Made by a program: the position numbers and the translations under genes. From an uncultured Flavobacteriaceae bacterium (GTDB taxonomy: Bacteria > Bacteroidota > Bacteroidia > Flavobacteriales > Flavobacteriaceae), in contig CANMFQ010000003.1 of assembly GCA_947497145.1 (NCBI GenBank), forward strand, positions 62,001-126,000: a stretch of 64,000 nucleotides of DNA. Reading direction: 5' to 3'. Below are positions 27,218 through 36,376 of this stretch, in pieces. The notes beneath the pieces were generated by a model. The model had not been told where the DNA came from. It made no database searches and was given only the letters and a program-made list of their open reading frames with translations. How positions within the stretch are numbered: position 1 is the stretch's first letter; each line of letters begins with the position of its first letter.

Positions 27218-28804
27218 ATGAAATCATATCCAAGTATTTTCAATGATGTAATCGGCCCTGTAATGCGAGGCCCTTCCAGCTCCCACTGCGCAGCAGCTCT
27301 TCGAATAGGCAGAATATGTAGAGATTTGATGCATAACGATATAAACGAAGTATATATAGAGTTTGACCCCAACGGCTCTCTCGCCACTACACACTCAGGA
27401 CAAGGGTCAGACATGGGGCTTTTTGGTGGCCTTTTGGGATGGAACGCAGATGATGAACGCCTTAAAGACTATGAGCTACACATGAAAAATGCTGGCATCA
27501 AAGTAACCATAACCATCCATCCTATCGGCGCAACACACCCCAATACATACAAAATAACATTAAAGAACAACAACAAAAGTCACCAAGTCATTGGTCTTTC
27601 AACTGGCGGCGGAATGATTGAAATAATTGAAATTGATGGTTTTCCCGTCACCATAATGGGTGATTTTCATGTAACCCTCGCCTATTCAAATACTGTTTCT
27701 AAAACTTTTGATTACATCAAAAACCTTAATCTAGGGGAAACCAAATTACCCAATACATCTTCACCCTACATCCTTATAAACTCCAACCTCGATGAACAAC
27801 AAAATTTACTTAAAAAACTAGCCGAACATAAAGACATCATCGAAACCGTAAAAATCAACCCCGTACTCCCTATAAAGTCAAGAAAAAACTTAAGCGTGCC
27901 TTTCATAACAGTGGCTGAAATGCTAGAATACAACAAAGACAAAAAACTCAATCTATGGGAGCTAGCCGTAGCATACGAAAGCATTAGAGGCAATATCTCT
28001 ACAGAAGAAGTTAAAGACAAAATGGGAGCAATAGTAGACACTATGCAAACCTCTATCAACCAAGGCTTAAAAGGAACTCATTATGACGATAGAATTTTAG
28101 GCAGCCAATCCCTATCATTCAAAAAAAACATGGAGGACAATAAATTGGTTGCTGGCGATGTCTTAAACAATGTAATCATGTACACCTCTGCCATGATGGA
28201 AGTAAAAAGCTCTATGGGTGTTATTGTAGCCGCACCTACAGCAGGGTCTTGCGGAGCCATACCAGGCACCATTATAGGCACAGCAACAACACTTGACCTT
28301 AACAGAGAAAGCATGGTCAAAGCCATGTTAGGCGCTGGCCTAATAGGCGTATTTATTACCGCCCACGCCACTTTTTCAGCAGAAGTTGGCGGCTGCATGG
28401 GGGAATGTGGCTCAGCTTCTGGCATGGCTGCTTCTGGAGTGGTAATACTAAAAAATGGCACCCTTGAACAATCATTAGCAGCAGCATCAATGGCACTACA
28501 GAGCTCATTAGGATTAATATGCGACACCGTTGCAGACAGAGTTGAAGCACCTTGTTTAAATAGAAACGTAATGGCAGCTTCAACAGCAATATCCTCAGCA
28601 AATATGGCATTATCAAATTACGACCAAGTAATACCTTTGGACGAAGTTATAGAAACCATGAAAAAAGTAGGAGACGCCATACCCCATACATTACGATGTA
28701 CTGGACTAGGCGGCTTAGCCATCACCAGAACAGCAAAGACAATAGAAGAAAAGCTCAACAAAAACAAAGCGAAATCAATAACAAGAGGGTTCAAGAATTG
28801 CTAA
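27218..28804 (+). CDS. sdaA: Iron-sulfur L-serine ammonia-lyase (serine dehydratase), single chain
   Basis: An enzyme of 528 residues that converts L-serine to pyruvate and ammonia with a [4Fe-4S] cluster. The beta part comes first (GPVMRGPSSSHCAAALRIGR) and the alpha part second (AAPTAGSCGAIPG and GGCMGECGSASGMAA). Candidate cluster ligands are Cys345, Cys393 and Cys397. The last residue of the protein is Cys528, as in the 'tail-in-mouth' enzymes where the C-terminal Cys caps the cluster. It is longer than the roughly 455 residues of E. coli SdaA, with a larger middle section. It lies alone between the AraC genes and the first SusCD locus. Confidence 0.9.
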   Translation: MKSYPSIFNDVIGPVMRGPSSSHCAAALRIGRICRDLMHNDINEVYIEFDPNGSLATTHSGQGSDMGLFGGLLGWNADDERLKDYELHMKNAGIKVTITIHPIGATHPNTYKITLKNNNKSHQVIGLSTGGGMIEIIEIDGFPVTIMGDFHVTLAYSNTVSKTFDYIKNLNLGETKLPNTSSPYILINSNLDEQQNLLKKLAEHKDIIETVKINPVLPIKSRKNLSVPFITVAEMLEYNKDKKLNLWELAVAYESIRGNISTEEVKDKMGAIVDTMQTSINQGLKGTHYDDRILGSQSLSFKKNMEDNKLVAGDVLNNVIMYTSAMMEVKSSMGVIVAAPTAGSCGAIPGTIIGTATTLDLNRESMVKAMLGAGLIGVFITAHATFSAEVGGCMGECGSASGMAASGVVILKNGTLEQSLAAASMALQSSLGLICDTVADRVEAPCLNRNVMAASTAISSANMALSNYDQVIPLDEVIETMKKVGDAIPHTLRCTGLGGLAITRTAKTIEEKLNKNKAKSITRGFKNC

Positions 28805-29577
28805 AATACCCGCTATACATTTCAACTCAAAAGCAGTAATCAAAAGCAAGCAAGACCCAAATTTTCCCACGACTCAACAAACATCCATCACTCAATTACT
28901 ATCAAAAAAAAAAAGTAATTGCTTCTGATTCTTACAACGTAGTCATCTTGACACTCCCGTCATTTTATAATTTAATTTTTCATATAGCGCAGGGTTTTTA
29001 ATTTACGACCAAATAAGATAGTAACACTTCAAAATACTACATAGAAGCGTTATGAATTAAGATGATTCCAAGTCCTTGACAACAATTATTAAAATTCAAA
29101 AAAAGTAACACGCTATTTTTTGAATCGACCTAAAGTCTCTGCAGAACAACAAAATAAGCTTAACCCACAATAAAAGCCCGCAAACATAATAAATTCACAC
29201 ACGCATCCCCGAACCAAACAACCAGATTCTCCCTAACGCAAGACCTCCTATTGCTACTTACACCGTTACCCCAAATACAGAAGATAGCTTACAAAGAACC
29301 ACAACTAACAATGATTATTTTTAATAAAACTTTTTAAATAATATATTAAAAGTATATCAACCAATCAAAAATCACTTAAAATATAGACCTTAAATAATAA
29401 AATACCCTATATATATAAACATAATTACATTAAAATCAATTAATTAAAAATAAACCACATTAAATCTAAAATTTAACGATAGACGCTAAAATAGTATTGC
29501 ATATCGCTAAATTAATATCGTATTTGAATTAATATTTATAATAAATTTATCACATATTAAACCAATATTAATAACAT
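28805..29577. other. Long AT-rich intergenic region before the first SusC gene
   Basis: No gene in 773 bases. Two inverted repeats are seen: CAATTACT (28893-28900) with AGTAATTG (28914-28921) around an A-rich spacer, and ATTCAAAAAA (29094-29103) with TTTTTTGAAT (29116-29125). The last 240 bases are very AT-rich with no exact TAnnTTTG element that I could find. The region must hold the promoter of the SusCD operon and probably regulator sites. Confidence 0.5.
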
Positions 29578-32500
29578 ATGAAAAAGCACTCCAAGTTATT
29601 TTCAATTTCGTGGCTATTTATAGTGGGAGCGGTACTAATATTACCGAGTACATTAAATGCTCAAGACATCACCGTTTCAGGAATGGTCATTGACGAAACA
29701 AGCGCACCTCTACCAGGAGTAACCGTACTTAACAAAGGTACAACCTCAGGAACCACCACTGATTTTGACGGAAAGTATAGTCTTTCAATAAACAAGGGAG
29801 CTGTATTAATTTTCAGTTATATCGGTTACAAAGAGCAAGAAGTTAAAGTAACCAGCAACACAACAATAAACATCACTATGCAGCCCGACGCAGAATCACT
29901 TGATGAAGTTGTGGTAACCGCCTTGGGCATTAGCAGAGAAAAACAAACGCTAGGCTATTCTGTACAAGAAATTAAAGGTGAACAAGTCACGGTTACCCCT
30001 GAACCCAACATTGTAAATTCACTATCTGGAAAAATTGCAGGCGTTCAAGTAACCAGTGGCGGAAGCACTGTAGGTTCTTCCTCCCGAATTTTAATTAGAG
30101 GTAACGCCTCCTTCGGTGACAACCAACCACTTTTTGTAATCGATGGCACCCCTATAGACAATTCTTCACCAAACATTAGCGGCGGCGGCGGTATAGATTG
30201 GGGCAACACAGCTTCCGATATAGACCCCAATAATATAGCATCAATATCAGTACTAAAAGGTGCTAATGCTTCCGCATTATATGGCGCTAGAGCTTCAAAC
30301 GGAGTGATTATCATTACCACTAAAAAAGGAAGCAAGAAGGGAAAGAACTTAGGAGTGAGTTTTACCTCCTCTGTTGTTTTTGATAAACCTGCCTATTTTC
30401 CAAACTTACAAAATGAATATGGTGGTGGATATAACGGCAGCGAATACATTTATAACAAATACAACCAAGATAATGGCACATCTTTGACATATAACGAATA
30501 TGCCAAGCAATTTGCCTATAATTATGTAGATGGAAATGGCGGCGGTATTAATGATGCACAGCCAATAAACTGGGGTCCTCGATTAGATGCAGGTTTATTA
30601 TTAGACCAATGGTCGTCAGGCCCTAATAGCCCTTGGATTTCGAGACCAAATAATATAAAAGAATGGTTCAACACCGGAATTAGTGTTCAAAATAGTGTTT
30701 CAGTAACCTCCAATGGAGAAAAAGCATCAGGAAGAATTTCTTACACCAATGACAAAACTGACGGTATAATAAACAATACAGGGCAACAGCAAAATTCATT
30801 AAACACCAATATACGTCTTACCCCTTCTAACAAATTTTCAGCTTCTGTAAACTTTAATTATGTAAAGAAAGAGAGTGACAATTTACCAGTAAATGGGTAT
30901 TCATGGGCTGATATTTTTGGTTGGCTACAACGAGATTTTCCAACACAAACGGTAAAAGATTTATTTTATGAAAGAGGAAATGAGGGATATATTTTTGCTG
31001 GAGACAATCCATTTTACAATCTAAGAAACACCCATGCTTTTAACAGAGAGCGATTTTTTGGAAATGTCAATGTATCCTATCAATTAACAGATTGGCTATC
31101 AGCAAATGGCGTTGTAGGCATGGACTATTACAACGAGGTAAGGAAGAATATCACGCAATCTGGTACATTCGGGAATCGTCGAAGAGGTTTAAATGGTCAG
31201 TTTAATGAATCCCATATAGAAAAAAAGGAGATGAACACAGACTTAACACTTAATTTTGATAAGACTTTTGGTGACATTCGACTAGATGGCTTGTTAGGTG
31301 CTAACAAAAGAAGGAATACCTATAATTTTATTTCTGTCAGCGCCTCTGATTTAACTGTGCCTGATTTATATACCATTTCAAATGCTAAAGGAACACCTGG
31401 AGTCGGCATGTATAATAGCATTTACGAAACAAATAGCGCTTATTTTTCAGCAAACGCCTCCTTTAAAAAAATTCTCTATCTAGGAGTTACTGGTCGCAAT
31501 GATTGGAGCTCTTCACTTCCTAAGGAAAACTGGTCTTATTTTTATCCTTCACTAAGTTTAGGCTTTAGTGCTACTGATGCGCTTGCTTTAAATTCTACAT
31601 TTTTGTCATATGCTAAATTAAGAGGTAGTTGGGCAAGAGTAGGTGGCGATACAGGTCCGTACCAATTAAATAAAACATATTCGGCAGGCACATTTAACGG
31701 TGTTTCTGTTTTTACACCTGCAAGAACATTGCCTCCTACTGCATTAAAACCAGAAGAAACCACCTCCTATGAAATTGGTGCTGACATGCGGTTTTGGAAT
31801 AATAGGATAGGTTTAGATTTTACATACTACAAGCAGACAACCGTTAATCAAATTTTATCTGTTGCTACATCCCCAACTACGGGTTACGGTGGTATTCGAC
31901 TGAATGCTGGAGAAATTGCCAACAAGGGAATAGAAATTATGGTTTCAGCTAGTTTACTTAAAAATGCTGCAGGTCTAAATTGGGACATGGTTGCCAATTG
32001 GGCTACAAACAAAAGTATTGTAAACACTCTTTACGGAAACTTAGAATCCTATCAAATATCATCTGGTTTTGGCGGGGTTACCACCCGAGGCATACCTGGT
32101 GAGGAGTGGGGTATTCTTTGGGGGTTGCCATTTGTAAAAAACGAAGAAGGTAAAACCGTAGTTAACGCCAATGGTATCCCTGTAACTACAAATGAGGCTC
32201 AAAAATTAGGTAATGTAACACCAGATTGGACTGGTGGACTCTCAAACACCCTGTCTTACAAAGGAGTAAACTTGAGCTTTATGGTCGATGCCAAAATAGG
32301 AGGTGATATGTTTAGCACCACAGCATGGCACTCTTACCCAACAGGTTCATATGTAAATACAGTTAAAAATAATGTAAGAGAAACAGGTTTAATTGTAGAT
32401 GGTGTTTTTGAAGATGGAACACCCAATAATGTCCGAGTTTCCGCTCAAGATTATTTCGGAGGGTCTTGGCTATGGAACAATCATGAGTATTCCATTCTAG

Positions 32501-32754
32501 ATGCATCTTATGTGAAATTGAGAGAGTTGTCATTGGGATATAATTTCGATGTTTCAAAAATCAATTTAATTTCCAAACTCAACGTTTCATTAGTTGGTCG
32601 AAATTTAGCCATTCTTTACAGGAGTGAAGGCACTAAAGAATTAGGCATCGACCCTGAAGTTGGTTTCGGTGGTGGCGATGCAGGTGTTGGTTATGAAAAT
32701 TTCCAAATCCCAACCACCAGAAACTATGGATTTAGAGTAACTGCAAGTTTCTAA
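29578..32754 (+). CDS. SusC/RagA-type TonB-linked outer-membrane receptor (first locus)
   Basis: A receptor of 1058 residues that imports oligosaccharides across the outer membrane with energy from TonB-ExbB-ExbD. It has a signal peptide (to about residue 28), a carboxypeptidase-regulatory-like domain (VSGMVIDETSAPLPGVTV, about 32-113), a TonB box region (LDEVVVTALG), the plug domain with the SusC signature region around KGANASALYGARASNGVIIITTKKG, and the long barrel ending in VTASF. It is followed after 20 bases by its SusD partner and starts the first polysaccharide utilisation locus. Confidence 0.95.
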   Translation: MKKHSKLFSISWLFIVGAVLILPSTLNAQDITVSGMVIDETSAPLPGVTVLNKGTTSGTTTDFDGKYSLSINKGAVLIFSYIGYKEQEVKVTSNTTINITMQPDAESLDEVVVTALGISREKQTLGYSVQEIKGEQVTVTPEPNIVNSLSGKIAGVQVTSGGSTVGSSSRILIRGNASFGDNQPLFVIDGTPIDNSSPNISGGGGIDWGNTASDIDPNNIASISVLKGANASALYGARASNGVIIITTKKGSKKGKNLGVSFTSSVVFDKPAYFPNLQNEYGGGYNGSEYIYNKYNQDNGTSLTYNEYAKQFAYNYVDGNGGGINDAQPINWGPRLDAGLLLDQWSSGPNSPWISRPNNIKEWFNTGISVQNSVSVTSNGEKASGRISYTNDKTDGIINNTGQQQNSLNTNIRLTPSNKFSASVNFNYVKKESDNLPVNGYSWADIFGWLQRDFPTQTVKDLFYERGNEGYIFAGDNPFYNLRNTHAFNRERFFGNVNVSYQLTDWLSANGVVGMDYYNEVRKNITQSGTFGNRRRGLNGQFNESHIEKKEMNTDLTLNFDKTFGDIRLDGLLGANKRRNTYNFISVSASDLTVPDLYTISNAKGTPGVGMYNSIYETNSAYFSANASFKKILYLGVTGRNDWSSSLPKENWSYFYPSLSLGFSATDALALNSTFLSYAKLRGSWARVGGDTGPYQLNKTYSAGTFNGVSVFTPARTLPPTALKPEETTSYEIGADMRFWNNRIGLDFTYYKQTTVNQILSVATSPTTGYGGIRLNAGEIANKGIEIMVSASLLKNAAGLNWDMVANWATNKSIVNTLYGNLESYQISSGFGGVTTRGIPGEEWGILWGLPFVKNEEGKTVVNANGIPVTTNEAQKLGNVTPDWTGGLSNTLSYKGVNLSFMVDAKIGGDMFSTTAWHSYPTGSYVNTVKNNVRETGLIVDGVFEDGTPNNVRVSAQDYFGGSWLWNNHEYSILDASYVKLRELSLGYNFDVSKINLISKLNVSLVGRNLAILYRSEGTKELGIDPEVGFGGGDAGVGYENFQIPTTRNYGFRVTASF

Positions 32755-32774
32755 CTTACTTAATAAGAAAAACT

Positions 32775-34250
32775 ATGAAAATTAAATTTAAAAATCTAAT
32801 TATTATTCTGATTGCTTCATTAGCTTTTTTTGAAGCTTGTACTGCTGATTTTGAAGAAATAAATACTAGCCCCAATAGCGCAACCGTTGTACCCGGAACA
32901 AACGTTTTAGGCAGGGCTTTATTGAGCTCGTCATATGCATTATTTAGCGAAAGACTTGACGTTTACTACGCTGGCTCTTACGCCGGACATACCGCCGCTA
33001 TAGGCGCTGGCGATTACGAATATCGCGTCGGAATCAACAATAATATATGGAGAGGAATATTTGACTCAATGGCCTACGCTATTGAGACAATGCAATTAGG
33101 AAACGAAGAAGACAATTCAAACCTATCTGCTGCTGCACTTACCCTTAAAGCATACATGGCACATAAGGCAACAGACATGTGGGGAAAAATACCCTATTCA
33201 GAAGCGTTTAAACTGCAAGAAGAAGTAATCTATCCTAAATACGATACCGAAGAAGAAGTCTATATTCAAATATTGAATGAATTAAAAATGGCTGCTGACA
33301 TGTTCAACAGTAGTGGTGAAGATTTAGGAGCTGGTGATTTTTTATTCAATGGTGATATTGAAAAATGGAAAAAATTCTGTAATTCTATCAGGTTACGAGT
33401 AGCCATAAGAATGTCCTCGGCAGATGAAAATGCTGCAAAAGCAACTATTGCAGATGTACTTAACAACCCAAGCAAATATCCTATTTTAAGTTCAAATGAA
33501 GATAACGCCTATTTCTGGTGGCCAGGAACACCTCCAGATATCGAACCCTGGTATGCTCGAATGGGAGCAGATGATGGCAATAAAACTGACCAATATAGAA
33601 CCAACAACACGCTTATCTCTGTTCTTTTAAGTAATAACGACCCTAGATTGCCAATCTATGCAGATAAAAATAAATATGGCCAATACAAAGGCTACAAATT
33701 TGGTCCAACTCAGCTAAGTGACACCTTAAATAATGGAAACAACGTATCTCATATAGGAGATAGATTTGGTAATAATCCTGCTGGGTTCTCTCCATTTATG
33801 AACTCAGCTGAGGTATTTTTTCTAAAAGCAGAAGCCTATGAGCGTAATTTGATTTCTGGTGGTAATGCCAAAGAGGCTTATGAAATGGGAATCACAATGT
33901 CTTTGCACGAGAATGGCATTGATGACGAAGCAATTAGCAACTACCTAAAAGAATCAGAAGTGGCATGGAATAGCGGAACATCTTCAAACCTTGAAAAAAT
34001 ATATCTTCAAAAGTGGATTTCATTATTCAAGCAAAGTGTTGAGGCTTGGGCAGAAGAAAGAAGAACGGATGTACCTTTAATTCTTGACATCTCAAGAGAC
34101 TATGCTGACTCGCACAATAGACCACCATTAAGAATGCCCTATCCAGACTCAGAGAAATCTCTAAATACTAGCTTCCCTAAAGATGTAGTAGAAACAGATA
34201 TTTTTTGGGGTACACAATTATGGTGGGACAAACGCCAAAATATTAATTAA
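32775..34250 (+). CDS. SusD/RagB-type surface glycan-binding lipoprotein (SusD-homologous/SusD-like_2 type)
   Basis: A lipoprotein of 491 residues (signal ending in ASLAFFEAC, lipidated Cys22) that sits over the SusC barrel and binds the glycan. It has the helical TPR-like frame of SusD proteins, with YMAHKATDMWGKIPYSEAF near residues 131-149 and a C-terminal part ending in FWGTQLWWDKRQ. The NSAEVFFLKAEAYER stretch matches the SusD helix at the SusC contact. A strong terminator follows, so SusC and SusD form a two-gene unit. Confidence 0.92.
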   Translation: MKIKFKNLIIILIASLAFFEACTADFEEINTSPNSATVVPGTNVLGRALLSSSYALFSERLDVYYAGSYAGHTAAIGAGDYEYRVGINNNIWRGIFDSMAYAIETMQLGNEEDNSNLSAAALTLKAYMAHKATDMWGKIPYSEAFKLQEEVIYPKYDTEEEVYIQILNELKMAADMFNSSGEDLGAGDFLFNGDIEKWKKFCNSIRLRVAIRMSSADENAAKATIADVLNNPSKYPILSSNEDNAYFWWPGTPPDIEPWYARMGADDGNKTDQYRTNNTLISVLLSNNDPRLPIYADKNKYGQYKGYKFGPTQLSDTLNNGNNVSHIGDRFGNNPAGFSPFMNSAEVFFLKAEAYERNLISGGNAKEAYEMGITMSLHENGIDDEAISNYLKESEVAWNSGTSSNLEKIYLQKWISLFKQSVEAWAEERRTDVPLILDISRDYADSHNRPPLRMPYPDSEKSLNTSFPKDVVETDIFWGTQLWWDKRQNIN

Positions 34251-34441
34251 GCTCAATTAATAGCATGTTTTTATAACAGATATACATTTAACACTTTGTG
34301 ATGAAACTTAAAAATTCAATACACCATAACATTATTGTTTTATTTTTTAGAGTAGCGTCCCTACAGCAAAATAAAGTAATTTTAAGACATCACATAATTT
34401 CTAATACATGAAGTAGATTTATAATTAGTTTGAGTTAGTTT

Positions 34442-34474
34442 AAAATAGCGATAGTTGTGCTATCGCTATTTTTA
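34442..34474 (+). terminator. Strong terminator after the first SusCD pair
   Basis: A 13-bp perfect stem (AAAATAGCGATAG with CTATCGCTATTTT, loop TTGTG) followed by TTTA. It separates SusCD from the downstream genes of the locus, so those need their own promoter or read-through. Confidence 0.9.
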
Positions 34475-34504
34475 ACAAACTTCAAGCGTTAAAAAAAATA
34501 AAAC

Positions 34505-36127
34505 ATGATGAAGTTTCCTTTTCTATGTTTATTATATAGTTTACTGGCATCAAATTGTTCTTTTAATACCACCAAAAACTCTTCTACCAATTCTTCAGAA
34601 GAATCAGAAATAATAGAAAAAGACAAAGGTCTTCAGGGTTACATAAGCTATTATTTACCCAAAACACCTAAGGGTTATGGTGCAGGTATCAGTTTTTACT
34701 CTGCAGTATGGCCGTTAGTAGAAAAGCCCCTTGCAAACTTTCAAATAGGCTTACCTAGCACATGGATTATACCCGAAAACAGTGAAGTCAACTTCCCATT
34801 GTGTCCAGAAGGATCGCTGGCAAGAAATTGGGAAGAAAGAGGTCCTTCTTGGTCAAGTGTTTTTCAAACTGTAGAAGGAGGTATAGGCTATTGGAGAGGC
34901 AATAGATTTCGTTATCCTTCTCCAAAATTTAGCATGAACGGCGTTCCCAGTTGTTATGATTACGAAGTAGCCTCCCCTGGCTGGCCTTTTTTCCATAGCA
35001 GTGAACCACTAGCAGATGACAAAATGGGTATTGCGCAACTTACTAACCGCCTAGTAATTCCCCCTGACGGCATTACCTTTCAAGGAAGTCCTAATGGACA
35101 GTTTCTTGGGTACGCTTGGATGTCCTTACCTTTAATGGAGGCCAAAACTGGTAAAACACCAAGAGGAGACCAAAGCTGGACGCTTTTTCTTAACACTACT
35201 AATTTTAAGGGTGCTGTAGCATATTATATTGCTGAAACTTGGACAAAGATTGCCAGTGAGTATGAGCGCGTCACCGGTCATACTTTAGATGTAAAACCAG
35301 GTGTGGCAGGCTCAGGTGCTATGGAAATTAATACAGTACCACAATTTCAATTAAAAACAACCAATGATTCGTTATTTACTAAAATACCAGCTCTAAATTT
35401 TCCTGTGGATGCCAAGGGAAACTCTATTCTAGTACAAGATGTTAAATTATATTCTAAAGAAGCAATTTTTAACACCTTCAGAAATTGGAAAAACAACAAC
35501 ATGAGATGTTCTGGCAAATTCAACATTAAAGGCAGTTTTTCACCTATTTTAGATACGAGGAAAACAAGCTTTAAACAAGAAGATAAACCTATTCAAGGTA
35601 TGGATAATTTATTGCACACTGAAATCTTTTCTGACAATGAATTTGGCATCGCATGGAAAGAGCATAACGCTGGAAGTACAACCACATTTCCTCAGTATTT
35701 CTTAGACAATGGCAATAACGAGCGAATTCCAATCAGCGAAGCACAAGTCCCAAAGGCTCTTGCTGCCAAGGAGTTTGCTTTAGCAGCAAGAGGTGAACCT
35801 TATGAGGCGCCAATGGCAGGAGCTTGGGTCTCACCTGGACCCGCTTCAAAACCTCATAAAATAAGTCTTGAAGACGGTTCAATAGTAACATACTGCTGGT
35901 ATCGATTCATTGATCAACCTGCACTTCAGCAATTTAACTGGAGTCTTGAAGAAAAGAACAAACTGCAAACTATCATAGAAAAAATACATACACACTGGAA
36001 TATTGAAAATGACTTTATGACTCCTCTAAAAAAAGGTGATTTGGTTACAATAGACAATGCTTTATTAGTAACACCTCCAAAGGGTTATGAGGTTGGTTTT
36101 GTGCCCATTGTTATCAAACAAGAATAA
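34505..36127 (+). CDS. Unrecognised secreted lipoprotein in the first glycan locus
   Basis: A protein of 540 residues with a lipoprotein-like start (LLYSLLASNC, Cys19), a Ser/Thr/Asn-rich linker (about 20-45) and a large globular part rich in Trp, Pro, Gly and Tyr (for example GYGAGISFYSAVWPLV, WEERGPSWSS, GIGYWRGNRFRYPSP). I recognise no family, and no catalytic pattern of known sulfatases, lyases or hydrolases. Its position right after SusD and before GH95 is where surface glycan-binding proteins or endo-acting enzymes are usually found. Either role is possible. It begins ATGATG; either codon may start. Confidence 0.8.
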   Translation: MMKFPFLCLLYSLLASNCSFNTTKNSSTNSSEESEIIEKDKGLQGYISYYLPKTPKGYGAGISFYSAVWPLVEKPLANFQIGLPSTWIIPENSEVNFPLCPEGSLARNWEERGPSWSSVFQTVEGGIGYWRGNRFRYPSPKFSMNGVPSCYDYEVASPGWPFFHSSEPLADDKMGIAQLTNRLVIPPDGITFQGSPNGQFLGYAWMSLPLMEAKTGKTPRGDQSWTLFLNTTNFKGAVAYYIAETWTKIASEYERVTGHTLDVKPGVAGSGAMEINTVPQFQLKTTNDSLFTKIPALNFPVDAKGNSILVQDVKLYSKEAIFNTFRNWKNNNMRCSGKFNIKGSFSPILDTRKTSFKQEDKPIQGMDNLLHTEIFSDNEFGIAWKEHNAGSTTTFPQYFLDNGNNERIPISEAQVPKALAAKEFALAARGEPYEAPMAGAWVSPGPASKPHKISLEDGSIVTYCWYRFIDQPALQQFNWSLEEKNKLQTIIEKIHTHWNIENDFMTPLKKGDLVTIDNALLVTPPKGYEVGFVPIVIKQE

Positions 36128-36376
36128 AACTAACAACAGCTTTGAGCAAAGCATCAAAGCATAAAAAAACTAAAATATAGTGATAACTTGGTTGCAGTTC
36201 TACATCAAACATTGAAAACATATTATTTGTCATTATTGAGCTATCTCAAAATGCAATGCTATAAAAAAACAAGCATAATTAAACATACGCTAAATGGTAA
36301 ATAACAAACAAGGAACTTAGCGGTAGTTTAAATTTTAAAAAACGAAATTCTCTAAAAAACAAACACTTCATTAATT

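Noticed and set aside
28081-28527. Minus-strand frame of 148 codons inside the serine ammonia-lyase gene
   Set aside because: Antisense shadow of a well-recognised coding region; its translation has no family features.
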